This document shows positions 18,522 through 27,410 of a DNA stretch of 64,000 nucleotides, piece after piece (within the stretch, counting starts at the first letter, position 1; every line of letters begins with the position of its first letter). The notes below the pieces were generated by a model, which worked only from the letters and a program-made list of their open reading frames with translations, had not been told where the DNA came from and made no database searches. The stretch is from Bacteroidales bacterium (lineage in GTDB: Bacteria > Bacteroidota > Bacteroidia > Bacteroidales > UBA932). The stretch spans positions 1 to 64,000 of the forward strand of contig JAFZXU010000017.1 of the NCBI GenBank assembly GCA_017616655.1, written 5' to 3'. Position numbers and translations under genes: made by a program.

Positions 18522-18582
18522 ACTGTTGCATTTGGCGGCCGCAGGGCGGTCGGATTTGCCCGCTAAATTAAGAATTAATTCC

Positions 18583-18590
18583 TATATTTG
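18583..18590 (+). promoter_or_regulatory. Promoter -7 box of the M3 peptidase gene
   Basis: TATATTTG, matching TAnnTTTG, lies 56 nt before the ATG at 18647. It also argues against the in-frame GTG at 18590 as start, since that codon overlaps the box. Confidence 0.75.
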
Positions 18591-18646
18591 TGCTTGCGCC
18601 CTCCGGGTCGCAAACCTTGAATCAATCAAACATCAACACTCTTCAT

Positions 18647-20743
18647 ATGAAAAAACGCTTATTCCTCGCCGTGGTACTGGCACTCTCCGTTACCGCGGCC
18701 CTGGCGCAGAACCCCATCCTGCAGCGCCGCTACGGTACCCCTTACGAGATTCCCCCCTTCGAGAAGATAACGGTAGACAACTACCGCGAAGCGATGCTCA
18801 AGGGCATGGAGCAGGAGAAGGCCGAAATCCAGGCCATCATCGACAACAAGGAGACTCCCAATTTCGAGAATGTAATAGTAGCTCTCAGCGAGAGCGGCAA
18901 ACTTCTCTCCAAGGCCGGCATCTGGAGCACCATCAACGGTGCCAGCTCCACCCCCGAGCTTCAGGAACTTGCCCGCGAGCTCTCCCCCATCCGCTCCGCC
19001 CACAGCTCCTGGATCAGCATGAACAAGCCTCTCTTCGAGAAGGTCAAATACGTATATGACCACCGCTCCGAATACAACCTCAACAAGGAGGAGAAGACCC
19101 TGCTCGAGAGGACCTACAAATCCTATGTGAAGGGCGGCGTCCTCCTCAGCCCCGACAAGCAGAAGGAACTCGCTGAACTCAACCTCGAACTCTCACGCCT
19201 GCAACTGCAGTTCTCCCAGAACCTGAGGCACGACACCAACAACACCTATGTGATTGCCAACAGCCTCAAGGAACTCGAGGGCCTTCCGCAGGCCAACATA
19301 GAGCTTGCAGCCGCTCTCGCAGAAAAGATTGGACAGAAGGGCAAGTGGGCCTTCAACATGCAGAGGGCAAGCTGCAACCCCGTGCTGCAGTACTGCAAGA
19401 ACCGCGAACTGCGCAAGAAGGTCTATCTGATGTACAACGACCGCTGCAACCACAACGACGAATACGACAACAAGGAGATCGCCCGCCAGATTGTGGACCT
19501 CCGCCTCAAGAAGGCCAAGCTGATGGGCTACGACAACTTCGCCGAGATGCAGCTCGAGGACCGCATGGCCGAGAAGTCGAAGAACGTCTATGACCTGCTC
19601 GACCAGATCTGGGCTCCCGCAGTGGCCAAGGCCAACGAGGAGCTTGCCGACATCAAGGCTATGATGAAGAAGGACAAGGTGAAGGGACAGCCCCAGCCAT
19701 GGGACTACAGGTACTATCTCGACAAGGCCAAGAAGGAGAAGTTCGACATCGACGAGGAGCAGGTTTCCGAGTATCTCGAAATCAACAACGTACAGAAGAA
19801 CGGTGTCTTCTATGTGGCCAACAGGCTCTACGGTCTCTCCTTCAGGGAGCGCACCGAGGACTATCCTTCATTCGAGCCAACCGCCAAGTCGTGGGATGTC
19901 ATCGACAGAGAGGGCAATGTCATAGCCATCTATTACAGCGACTACTTCCCGCGTGACGGCAAGGGCGCCGGCGCCTGGAACACGACCTTCCGCAGCCAGA
20001 GCTACGACGGCGCACAGCGCCTGCAGCCCATCGTGATGAACTGCTGCAACCTGGCGATGCCCTCTGCAGAGAGGCCGGCACTCCAGACCATCGACAACGT
20101 CACCACTATGTTCCACGAGTTCGGACACGCCCTCCACTCCTTCTTCCGCAACGTCAAATACCGCGGAACGCCCGGCACCGAGCGCGACTTCGTGGAGCTG
20201 CCCTCACAGATCAACGAGCACTGGGCATTCGAGCCCGAGGTGCTCAATGTCTATGCGAAGCACTACAAGACCGGCGAAGTGATTCCCCAGGAACTCATCG
20301 ACAAGATCGAGGCCAGCAGCAAGTACGGACAGGGATTCGCAACCGTGGAGTATCTTGCAGCATCGTACGTGGATATGGACCTCCACGTCCTCACCGAGGT
20401 TCCCGCCGACCTTGACGTGATGAAGTTCCAGGCTGAGAAGCTTGCAGAGCGCGGAATCCCCAAGCAGATCCTGCCCCGCTACAGCGTGACCAACTTCAGC
20501 CACTCGATGGGCGGCGGCTACAGCGCCGGCTACTACAGCTACATCTGGGCGGAGGTTCTCGACTGCGACGCATATCAGGCATACAAGGAGACAGGCGACA
20601 TCTTCAACCAGGAAGTCGCGCAGCGTTTCCGCAAGTACATCCTCACCCCCGGCGGCATCGACAAGGGTTCGGTGATGTACCGCAACTTCCGGGGACGCGA
20701 CCCTCAGGTCGACGGCCTGCTCGAGAACAGGGGACTGAAATAG
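18647..20743 (+). CDS. dcp: M3 family peptidyl-dipeptidase (Dcp-like), exported
   Basis: 698 aa from the ATG at 18647 (MKKRLFLAVVLALSVTAALA), a clear signal peptide with a cleavage site after about residue 21. The thermolysin-like zinc motif MFHEFGHALHSFF (HEFGH) lies about 490 residues in, and the third ligand is expected in the ELPSQINEHW segment. Length and the C-terminal MGGGYSAGYYSYIWAEV stretch match peptidyl-dipeptidase Dcp, which removes C-terminal dipeptides from peptides, here probably in the periplasm. It forms a single-gene unit with its own promoter and a bidirectional terminator. Confidence 0.93.
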   Translation: MKKRLFLAVVLALSVTAALAQNPILQRRYGTPYEIPPFEKITVDNYREAMLKGMEQEKAEIQAIIDNKETPNFENVIVALSESGKLLSKAGIWSTINGASSTPELQELARELSPIRSAHSSWISMNKPLFEKVKYVYDHRSEYNLNKEEKTLLERTYKSYVKGGVLLSPDKQKELAELNLELSRLQLQFSQNLRHDTNNTYVIANSLKELEGLPQANIELAAALAEKIGQKGKWAFNMQRASCNPVLQYCKNRELRKKVYLMYNDRCNHNDEYDNKEIARQIVDLRLKKAKLMGYDNFAEMQLEDRMAEKSKNVYDLLDQIWAPAVAKANEELADIKAMMKKDKVKGQPQPWDYRYYLDKAKKEKFDIDEEQVSEYLEINNVQKNGVFYVANRLYGLSFRERTEDYPSFEPTAKSWDVIDREGNVIAIYYSDYFPRDGKGAGAWNTTFRSQSYDGAQRLQPIVMNCCNLAMPSAERPALQTIDNVTTMFHEFGHALHSFFRNVKYRGTPGTERDFVELPSQINEHWAFEPEVLNVYAKHYKTGEVIPQELIDKIEASSKYGQGFATVEYLAASYVDMDLHVLTEVPADLDVMKFQAEKLAERGIPKQILPRYSVTNFSHSMGGGYSAGYYSYIWAEVLDCDAYQAYKETGDIFNQEVAQRFRKYILTPGGIDKGSVMYRNFRGRDPQVDGLLENRGLK

Positions 20744-20762
20744 AAGGTTTATCTGAAATTGA

Positions 20763-20795
20763 AACAGACGTTCCGGAGACGGGACGTCTGTTTTA
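20763..20795. terminator. Bidirectional terminator between the M3 peptidase and MltF-like genes
   Basis: AACAGACGTTCC (20763-20774) pairs with GGGACGTCTGTT (20781-20792) over 12 bp with one G-U pair and a 6-nt loop. A short T run follows on the plus strand and A-rich sequence precedes it. It separates two convergent genes and overlaps the stop codon of the minus-strand gene by a few bases. Confidence 0.85.
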
Positions 20796-21821
20796 TTCTA
20801 TGATTTGTTTATAGTCGTCGAACTTGGCCATAACCTTTTCGACGTAGCTTCGGGTCTCCTCACGCCCGCCGAAGTTCGGCATCGAATCGAAGGCCTTGAC
20901 CACGTCGGCCCAGACGTTGCGGTCGAGGCCCAGGGAATCGGCCACCCGGCGGCACTGCTCTATGCGCGCCTCACCGGCATTGTAGGCTCCGAGGGCGAAT
21001 TTGATGATCTCCTCGTCGGACATTCCCTCTTCGCTGAAGGCCCTTACCAGATGGGAGAAATGGAGCGTGCCCGCCTTGACGTTGAGTTCGGGATCATATA
21101 CGTCCTCAACCCCGTAGTGGGCGGCGGTACTCTCCATCACCTGCATCAGTCCCTTGGCGTTGCGGATGGAGGTGGTAGCCATGTTGTAGCGGGATTCCTG
21201 GTAGATTATGGCGCTCAGGAGCCTCCAGTCCACACCGGTGAAGTTGCCGTACTTCTTGACGATGTCGTCGTAGGGCGAGAGGGCGTTGGCCTTGAGGTCC
21301 GAATCGAGGAAGGGCTCTATATGATATGAACGGTAGTGGCGGCGTTCGATGTCCTGGTAGCGGCCGTCCCGCTTTATATCCTCGAGGAAGACATTGACAT
21401 AGTTGACCAGATAGTCGTTCTTCATCGGCACCGCCCAGACCATGTTGCCCCTGATGGGCATGCTCAGCACCACGCTCTCGGCGAACTCGGGCGGCACCGG
21501 CATCGAATCGCGCACCTCGAAGGCCATCAGCTGGTAGTTGCCCGCCGCCAGGTTGCGCCAGCATCCGTCGGAGACGGGGCGGCTCTCGATATTGACCTTC
21601 AGCCCGGTATAATCGGAGAAAGTGTTCAGTAGCGCATAATTGAATCCGATATCCTTCGACTGGTTGGAGAAGAGCCTGGTATCCAGCATTATAAGGCTGT
21701 TCATGCTCCCTTTCAGGCACTCCATCGCCTCACGGTCGGCATCGAAATCGAAGGCCTTCTCAAACGGGAGGGCCAGCAGCACCAGAAGCGATGCGAGAGT
21801 CTTGGACAGTATCCCCCTCAT
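20793..21821 (-). CDS. Membrane-bound lytic transglycosylase, MltF-like
   Basis: 342 aa. An N-terminal signal segment (LSKTLASLLVLLALPF) is followed by a solute-binding-type domain (about 40-190) and an SLT catalytic domain (about 195-330). The catalytic Glu is in IIYQESRYNM, followed by NAKGLMQVM (the GLMQ motif) and LGAYNAGEAR. Such enzymes cleave the MurNAc-GlcNAc bond of peptidoglycan to release anhydro-muropeptides in the periplasm. It is the last gene of the unit with the AmgK-RapZ fusion, MurU-like enzyme and porin, which suggests a coordinated wall-turnover role (inference). Confidence 0.88.
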   Translation of the reverse strand: MRGILSKTLASLLVLLALPFEKAFDFDADREAMECLKGSMNSLIMLDTRLFSNQSKDIGFNYALLNTFSDYTGLKVNIESRPVSDGCWRNLAAGNYQLMAFEVRDSMPVPPEFAESVVLSMPIRGNMVWAVPMKNDYLVNYVNVFLEDIKRDGRYQDIERRHYRSYHIEPFLDSDLKANALSPYDDIVKKYGNFTGVDWRLLSAIIYQESRYNMATTSIRNAKGLMQVMESTAAHYGVEDVYDPELNVKAGTLHFSHLVRAFSEEGMSDEEIIKFALGAYNAGEARIEQCRRVADSLGLDRNVWADVVKAFDSMPNFGGREETRSYVEKVMAKFDDYKQIIE

Positions 21822-21824
21822 AGG

Positions 21825-24098
21825 CTAGAACGGCCAGAAGACTCCGAATTTGAACGCACGCCCCGGCCTGATGTACTGGTATGCCGAGAAATAATCCGAC
21901 TGGGGCCAGCCCAGCAGGGCGTTGGTATATTTGACATAGACGCAGACCTTCTGCCACTGTGCGTTGACGAAGGCGTCGAAATAGGGAGTTCCGCCCAGTT
22001 CCTCCACATTCTGGTTGTAAAAGACACCCAGGTCGGGCATATATCCCTGCTCATAGAATTTGGAGGTCCATATTCCGTCCATTCCGATCTGCATGTCCAT
22101 CGCATTCTTCACGACGGTAAACTGAAGATAATAACGCAGATGGGCTGCGAGTTTGGGCAGCGGCAGCACCTCCTGGTTGGAGGAGATCTGGAATAGCACC
22201 CTGTTGTCGAAATGGAGGAACCAGAGCTTGATATTCTCCTCGGCCCAGGCGCTCATCACGCTCAGGGGCTTGTCGTACTGCATTATGTTAGACGTGGCGT
22301 CATAGTAGATCATTCCGTCCACCAGGGCATAGCCGAATCCGGCATCGAGATTGAGCCTGGGTATCTGCAGGGAGGCCTCCACCCTGCTCTCCGAGACCTT
22401 CTCGAAGTCGTTATTCCAGGCGTGGTGGTTGAAATTGAGCTTCTGCTGGAATGGAACGGGAGTGGTGAGGTCGGTGCGTATCTTTCCCGTCAGGTGGATT
22501 CCGCCGTCGAAGGGATAGACCGAGAATCGCACCTTGCCGCCGAGCGAAAGGTCGCTGAAATTGTGGCCCAGGAAGGTGTATTTGCCGTCGGCATCCCATG
22601 CGAAATACTTGCGGAAGGAGCCGGTGACGCCGGCATAGGCATATGCGTTGTGCCTGGTATCCCGTGAGAGTCCCTTGAGGTAGAATGAGGGATCGAAGGA
22701 GTAATACGAGAGTATCTGGTATCCGACTCCGGCATTGAGGTTGGAGACTATGGCGTCGGGAGCGAAGGGCTGCAGTTTCAGGAACAGCCTGTTCTCGAAG
22801 CGGGTCAGCGACAGTGAATCGTTGCTGGCCGAACTGTTTATGAAGAAGTTGTTATCGTAGAAACGACGGTCGCTCTCAGATGATATCTGGTCCGTGTAGA
22901 CCTTCTTGTAGGTGGAATACTCGCCGCTGTGGCCGATGTATGCCATAGTGCCCTCGCCCATCGAGAGGGAATCCCGGTTCTTGCGGAAGAAATTCATCGG
23001 AATCGCCAGCGAATGGGTCAGGAATACGGTCCTGCGCTTGAGGGTGTTGGAGGCGTTGGAAAGGTTGACGTCGATCTCCTTGGTATCGACGATGGTATCG
23101 CGGATCCAGGCGGGGTCGGTCAGTCCGCCGTTCTCCGTGCGGTGGACATTCTGCTCGATGTAGCCGGCATTGGCCAGGTAACGTTTGCCGAGGAAGTTGA
23201 GCGCCACGAATCCGGTGCGGTCGTCGGTCTGCTCCTTCTGCAGCATACCCTTGGCGCCATACTGGTTGAAAGCGAGGGTAAAGTTGAATGCAGGAGTTAT
23301 ATTCTGAGTAGTAAGAAGCTGGATTTCAGATTCCTCACGAGCCTTCAGGGAGAAGGTCGTGCCTTCGTATGCCAGCTGGGTATAAGGGGTCTTGGTATTG
23401 AACTGCGGGAGGTTGTCCGGAGTGTACGACCAGGTAAGATAGGGATCGAACTGGGGGAATACGTCGAGATGCTCCCGCTTGAAGTAGTTGTAATGCTGCG
23501 CAGCCGAACCCGTGGTACCCAGGTATGTGGCTCCCAGATCCTTGCGATAGAACGGATAGTCGTAGATGTGGGCGTTGTAGAGGGTGTCGAGCTTCTGAAT
23601 CTCCATCGAGTTGAAGTTGTGCTCCGAATTCCACATCAGTATCCTCTTGTAGTAGAGGGAGTCGTTCACGGCAAAGGTCTCCAGCAGTCGCGGGGTGGCG
23701 ATGCGGACGCTGTCGCGGTACTCCCTCTCTATGCGGCGCTTTGCCCTGCGGATATCCACGGTATCGGGAAGATTCTTGAAAATCGAGTCGTAAAGTGCCG
23801 TATAGCAGGAATCCATCTCATAGACGGAGAGAGAGTCGAGATCCAGAAGCCCCATCGAAGCATAGTACTGGCGGAGCGAATCTATGGCAAGCGAATCGCG
23901 CAGCGCAGCGGAATCTATGGGCTGAGGCGGCACCGTATCGAGGGGCTGGGAGAGCGAATCAAGAGCCGGTGGAGTGACGCGGGTGGTATCCTGGCGGGAA
24001 GGCGCAAAGCGGCTCCGGCCGTTCACCCTGGCGGGTGCGGGAAGGCATATCTCGATGAAGATTGCCGCCAACAGGAATATGATCAGACGCTTTTTCAT
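21825..24098 (-). CDS. Large outer-membrane putative porin
   Basis: 757 aa from the ATG at 24098, which overlaps the stop of the nucleotidyltransferase gene (ATGA) and begins a signal peptide (MKKRLIIFLLAAIFIEICLP). A Ser/Pro/Asp-rich stretch (residues 25-75) precedes a long region of alternating hydrophobic strands rich in aromatic residues, ending in FKFGVFWPF, a C-terminal beta-barrel signature with terminal Phe. This matches the Bacteroidota putative porin family. Cargo is unknown; its place between a wall-recycling enzyme and a lytic transglycosylase makes muropeptide or sugar passage a testable idea. Confidence 0.82.
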   Translation of the reverse strand: MKKRLIIFLLAAIFIEICLPAPARVNGRSRFAPSRQDTTRVTPPALDSLSQPLDTVPPQPIDSAALRDSLAIDSLRQYYASMGLLDLDSLSVYEMDSCYTALYDSIFKNLPDTVDIRRAKRRIEREYRDSVRIATPRLLETFAVNDSLYYKRILMWNSEHNFNSMEIQKLDTLYNAHIYDYPFYRKDLGATYLGTTGSAAQHYNYFKREHLDVFPQFDPYLTWSYTPDNLPQFNTKTPYTQLAYEGTTFSLKAREESEIQLLTTQNITPAFNFTLAFNQYGAKGMLQKEQTDDRTGFVALNFLGKRYLANAGYIEQNVHRTENGGLTDPAWIRDTIVDTKEIDVNLSNASNTLKRRTVFLTHSLAIPMNFFRKNRDSLSMGEGTMAYIGHSGEYSTYKKVYTDQISSESDRRFYDNNFFINSSASNDSLSLTRFENRLFLKLQPFAPDAIVSNLNAGVGYQILSYYSFDPSFYLKGLSRDTRHNAYAYAGVTGSFRKYFAWDADGKYTFLGHNFSDLSLGGKVRFSVYPFDGGIHLTGKIRTDLTTPVPFQQKLNFNHHAWNNDFEKVSESRVEASLQIPRLNLDAGFGYALVDGMIYYDATSNIMQYDKPLSVMSAWAEENIKLWFLHFDNRVLFQISSNQEVLPLPKLAAHLRYYLQFTVVKNAMDMQIGMDGIWTSKFYEQGYMPDLGVFYNQNVEELGGTPYFDAFVNAQWQKVCVYVKYTNALLGWPQSDYFSAYQYIRPGRAFKFGVFWPF

Positions 24099-24829
24099 CG
24101 TGGCTGGACCTCCGTGCAAATATCAACTTTCGTGCCCGCATCGAAGATGGAGACCCCTTCCGCCTCGATGCCGCGGATAAGACACCTGTCGCAGACAGAG
24201 AGATAAAAGTCTATTATCGAGAACTTCTCGGGCCAGGAGGCCATCAGCGGCAGGGCGGCTTCCGAGACGTTGTGGATGCCTGCGAAGGCCAGACGGCGGC
24301 AGGCGGCGGGGTCCAGGTCGGGATAGGGCGAGCGCACCTCCCCCGTTTTGACATTGGTCCATCCCACCAGGCGCATCGTATTGTCGAAGAGAAGGTAACG
24401 GGAGGTTTCGCGGTCTGTGACGAGCAAGTCGGCGATCTGGCCGCTGCACTCCCCGAAACGGGAGTCGAACCACTCCAGGTCGAGGTCGGAGAGTATATCC
24501 ACATTGTGGACCAGGAAACGGCCGGAATCGCATCCCAACAGCGGGGCAGCGTGCCTTATGGCGCCTCCGGTCTCCCGAAGCAGGTCGCGTTCGTCGGAAA
24601 CCGAGACCTTGAGACCGAAGTTCCCCTTCTGCTCCAGGAACTCCTCAATCATATCGGCGAAGTGGTGGACATTCACCACTATTTCGTCATACCCGGCATC
24701 CTTCAGGCGGATGAAAAGCTGCTCGAGCAACGGCACTCCTCCCACCGGCACAAGCGCCTTGGGCATCCTGTCCGTCAGGGGTTTGAGCCTCGTCCCCAAT
24801 CCAGCCGCGAGTATGAACGCCTTCTTCAT
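24095..24829 (-). CDS. Sugar-1-phosphate nucleotidyltransferase, MurU-like
   Basis: 244 aa NTP transferase. The signature AFILAAGLGTRLKPLTDRMP followed by KALVPV (residues 4-29) binds the nucleotide, and HNVDILSDLDL carries the metal Asp. It is the same small single-domain type as MurU, which makes UDP-MurNAc from MurNAc-1-phosphate and UTP in the anhydromuropeptide recycling route. The upstream gene encodes an AmgK-like kinase, the known partner that makes MurNAc-1-phosphate, so the pair is best read as a recycling bypass. Mannose- or glucose-1-phosphate specificity cannot be excluded from sequence alone. Confidence 0.85.
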   Translation of the reverse strand: MKKAFILAAGLGTRLKPLTDRMPKALVPVGGVPLLEQLFIRLKDAGYDEIVVNVHHFADMIEEFLEQKGNFGLKVSVSDERDLLRETGGAIRHAAPLLGCDSGRFLVHNVDILSDLDLEWFDSRFGECSGQIADLLVTDRETSRYLLFDNTMRLVGWTNVKTGEVRSPYPDLDPAACRRLAFAGIHNVSEAALPLMASWPEKFSIIDFYLSVCDRCLIRGIEAEGVSIFDAGTKVDICTEVQPR

Positions 24830-24830
24830 C

Positions 24831-26252
24831 CTAGAACTCCTGATCTACTCCTATTTCGCGGTGGTGAAGCACCACCTTGACATTGAACTTGCGTGCGATG
24901 TGCTCTGCCAGATGCTGGGCGCAATAGACGCTGCGGTGCTGCCCTCCGGTGCATCCGAAGCCGAACATCAGATGGGTGAACTTGCGCTCTATATAGCGCT
25001 GCACGTGGACGTCGGCAAGGGAATATACGTTTTCGAGGAAACGGAAAACTCCGCCATCATCCTCCATGAACTTTATCACCTCAGAGTCAAGTCCGTTGAA
25101 ATGGCGGTAATGCTCGAACTTGCCGGGATTCTCGAGGGCGCGGCAGTCGAAGACGTAGCCTCCGCCGTTGCCGCTGGTATCGTTGGGGATGCCTTTCTTG
25201 TAGGCGAAGCTGAATATCTCAACCTCCAGGCGGTCCTGCTTTATCTCGGTGAGTTCCGGCATCTTCGTCAGGGCCGTCAGTATCTCAGTAAGATACGGGT
25301 ACTCCGGGAAGGGTTCGGAGAGCAGTCTCTTGAGATTGGCCATCGCATAGGGCACGCTCTGCAGGAAATGGGGTTTCTTTTCGAAGTATCCCCTGAAGCC
25401 GTAGGCGCCGAGTACCTGGAGCGTGCGGAAGAGGACGAAGTGGCGCAGCGTGGAGAGGAACTCCTCGCGGGGAATGGACTTGTACTCCTTGAGCGCTTCG
25501 AGGTAGGCGTCGATCATCTCAGCCTTCAGCGCCTCGGAATAGCCCGCCTTCGCCTGCCAGATGAAAGAAGCGACATCGTAATAGATGGGCCCTTTGCGTC
25601 CTCCCTGGAAGTCGATGAACCAGGGCTCACCGTCGTGGACCATCACGTTGCGCGACTGGAAATCGCGGTAGAGGAAGGTGTCGCCGGTGCTGCGCATCAG
25701 CACCCCGGACATCTTCCGGAAATCCTCTTCGAGCCTTATCTCACTGAATTCCAGACCGGTAGCCTTGAGGAAACAGTACTTGAAGTAGTTCTGGTCGAAG
25801 GAGATCATCTTCTCGTCGAACTCCTTCTGGGGATAGCATACCGAAAAGTCGAGCCCCTCCGCCCCCCTGAACTGTATTGCGGGAAGAGAGGAGATCGTCT
25901 TGAGAAGCATCTCTTTCTCTTCGGACGAAAGGCGTCCGCTCTCGCGGCCTGGTGTCAGGTAATTGAAGAGTATCGTATCGCCGAGATCCTGCTGGAGGTA
26001 GCGCAGCGAATCTTCGCTTACCGCATAGACCTCCGGCACGTTCAGCCCTTTGCTCCTGAAATGGCGAGAGAGAGCCACGAATGCCTCGTTTTCCTCGACG
26101 CAGGTACCCTCCACGGCTATCAGGCTGCCGCTCTTGCCGGTAAGGCGGAAATACCTGCGGTTGCTGCCCGACGAAGGCAGTTCCTCGATGGAGTAAGCAT
26201 CCTCGCCGGAATAATCCCGATATAGTTTTTTTATGAGATTCTGTTCGCTCAT
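24831..26252 (-). CDS. AmgK-like sugar kinase fused to a RapZ C-terminal domain
   Basis: 473 aa from the ATG at 26252; an in-frame start at 26270 would lie upstream of the -7 box. Residues 1-325 are an aminoglycoside-phosphotransferase-like kinase: SSGSNRRYFRL is the nucleotide loop, YRDFQSRNVMV the catalytic Asp and Asn, and FIDFQGGRKGP the metal Asp. This is the AmgK group that phosphorylates MurNAc or GlcNAc at C1. Residues 345-473 match the RapZ C-terminal domain: VFDCRALENPG, GLDSEV, and FGFGCTGGQHRSVY, the motif that in RapZ forms the glucosamine-6-phosphate site. The RapZ N-terminal P-loop domain is absent. The fusion suggests amino-sugar sensing by the kinase (inference). Confidence 0.85.
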   Translation of the reverse strand: MSEQNLIKKLYRDYSGEDAYSIEELPSSGSNRRYFRLTGKSGSLIAVEGTCVEENEAFVALSRHFRSKGLNVPEVYAVSEDSLRYLQQDLGDTILFNYLTPGRESGRLSSEEKEMLLKTISSLPAIQFRGAEGLDFSVCYPQKEFDEKMISFDQNYFKYCFLKATGLEFSEIRLEEDFRKMSGVLMRSTGDTFLYRDFQSRNVMVHDGEPWFIDFQGGRKGPIYYDVASFIWQAKAGYSEALKAEMIDAYLEALKEYKSIPREEFLSTLRHFVLFRTLQVLGAYGFRGYFEKKPHFLQSVPYAMANLKRLLSEPFPEYPYLTEILTALTKMPELTEIKQDRLEVEIFSFAYKKGIPNDTSGNGGGYVFDCRALENPGKFEHYRHFNGLDSEVIKFMEDDGGVFRFLENVYSLADVHVQRYIERKFTHLMFGFGCTGGQHRSVYCAQHLAEHIARKFNVKVVLHHREIGVDQEF

Positions 26253-26258
26253 ATCCTG

Positions 26259-26266
26259 CAAAGATA
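26259..26266 (-). promoter_or_regulatory. Promoter -7 box of the cell-wall recycling operon
   Basis: TATCTTTG on the minus strand, 6 nt upstream of the ATG at 26252. The transcript would be leaderless or nearly so. Confidence 0.75.
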
Positions 26267-26287
26267 GCATTTATCGGCTAAAATCCC

Positions 26288-26295
26288 TATATTTG
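26288..26295 (+). promoter_or_regulatory. Promoter -7 box of the DUF2490 gene
   Basis: TATATTTG, 8 nt before the ATG at 26304. It is divergent from the recycling-operon box 21 bp away, so both transcripts would have almost no 5' leader. Confidence 0.75.
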
Positions 26296-26303
26296 GAGTT
26301 AAT

Positions 26304-26942
26304 ATGAAATATACCTCCATACTAATAGCCGTCATAATTCTGCTCCTGCCGTCGCTCCTGCGCGCCCAGGAGAAGGATGATTACGGCTGCTGGACCGACA
26401 TCCAGATCAACAAGTCCTGGAGCGACGGATCCACTTCCGGAGGCCCCTACATCGGGCTTCGCGGCGAATTCAGGACCAAAAACAATTTCCAGTCCACCGA
26501 CATCTGGTTCATCCGTCCCACCGTCGGATACAAGTTCAACAACTGGCTGAAGAGCGACATTTCATACGACTGGTGCCAGTCCGGCTTAGGGTTGCAGCAC
26601 AAGTTCCTTTTCAGCGCCACCGGAACCCTCAAGTCGGGTCCCCTCAGCGTTTCGGTAAGGGAGATGTACGTCCGCATCCTGACCACCTCCACCGGGCAGT
26701 GGAGCAATCTCCTGCGCAGCAAGATGACTGCCCAGTACGCCATTCCCGACTGCGGAATCAAGCCCTATCTGGCCATAGAGGTGTTCACCTGGACAAAGTG
26801 GATCAACACGCGCCATTTCGTCGGTGCGCAGTTCCCGCTGCTTGAAGGGTGCTCCGCCGACCTTTTCTATCTTTATCTCACAACGGCCGGAACCTCTTCG
26901 GCAAGGCACATCGCGGGATTGGGGCTCAATGTTCAATTATGA
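26304..26942 (+). CDS. DUF2490 family outer-membrane beta-barrel protein
   Basis: 212 aa with a signal peptide (MKYTSILIAVIILLLPSLLRA) and then alternating aromatic strands such as YGCWTDIQINKSW, WFIRPTVGYKFNNWL and LFYLYLTTAG, ending in GLGLNVQL. This is the pattern of DUF2490, a small barrel family of unknown function in Bacteroidota that is probably surface-located. The promoter directly precedes it. It is divergent from the cell-wall recycling operon; whether it is functionally linked is not known. Confidence 0.75.
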   Translation: MKYTSILIAVIILLLPSLLRAQEKDDYGCWTDIQINKSWSDGSTSGGPYIGLRGEFRTKNNFQSTDIWFIRPTVGYKFNNWLKSDISYDWCQSGLGLQHKFLFSATGTLKSGPLSVSVREMYVRILTTSTGQWSNLLRSKMTAQYAIPDCGIKPYLAIEVFTWTKWINTRHFVGAQFPLLEGCSADLFYLYLTTAGTSSARHIAGLGLNVQL

Positions 26943-26966
26943 CAATTAAAAACACAAAATAAGATT

Positions 26967-27389
26967 ATGGGAAAAGCAGGTAAAATCATCGGAATCTCGA
27001 CATTTGTAATTCTTCTGCTGCTGGCGGCATTCTGCTATTTCAAGTTCTGGTGGGTCTTCAGTGACGGCACCAAGACCGGCGAACTCAATTCCCTTACCTA
27101 TACCGGCTACATTTTCAAGACCTATGAGGGCGAAATCATCCTTACCGGATACGGCACCAAGGCCGGCGGAAGTTCCGTGCAGTCGAAGAATTTCAAGTTT
27201 TCGGCAAGGAAAAGCGTGGCCGAAGAGCTTCAGAATCTGACAGGCCAGAGGATTACCGTTCATTATAAGGAGTATATGGGGGCTCTCCCCTGGCGCGGCT
27301 ACGAGAAGAGTATCGTAGACAAGGTTATCTCCGCCGAGCCCATCGACGACTCAACTCACAAAACTCCGGAGGAGACAATATTCCTTTAA
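26967..27389 (+). CDS. Small membrane-anchored protein of unknown function
   Basis: 140 aa. An N-terminal transmembrane helix (residues 6-27, IIGISTFVILLLLAAFCYF) is followed by a soluble domain of about 110 residues with short strands (GELNSLTYTGYIFKTYEGEI; QNLTGQRITVHYKEYMGALP). I recognise it as a conserved Bacteroidales hypothetical family, sometimes carried under misleading enzyme names, but no catalytic motif is visible. It starts 24 nt after the DUF2490 gene and is probably cotranscribed with it. Dispersed element copy A begins 21 nt after its stop codon. Confidence 0.7.
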   Translation: MGKAGKIIGISTFVILLLLAAFCYFKFWWVFSDGTKTGELNSLTYTGYIFKTYEGEIILTGYGTKAGGSSVQSKNFKFSARKSVAEELQNLTGQRITVHYKEYMGALPWRGYEKSIVDKVISAEPIDDSTHKTPEETIFL

Positions 27390-27410
27390 CCGGCATTCCT
27401 TTCGGCTTCT

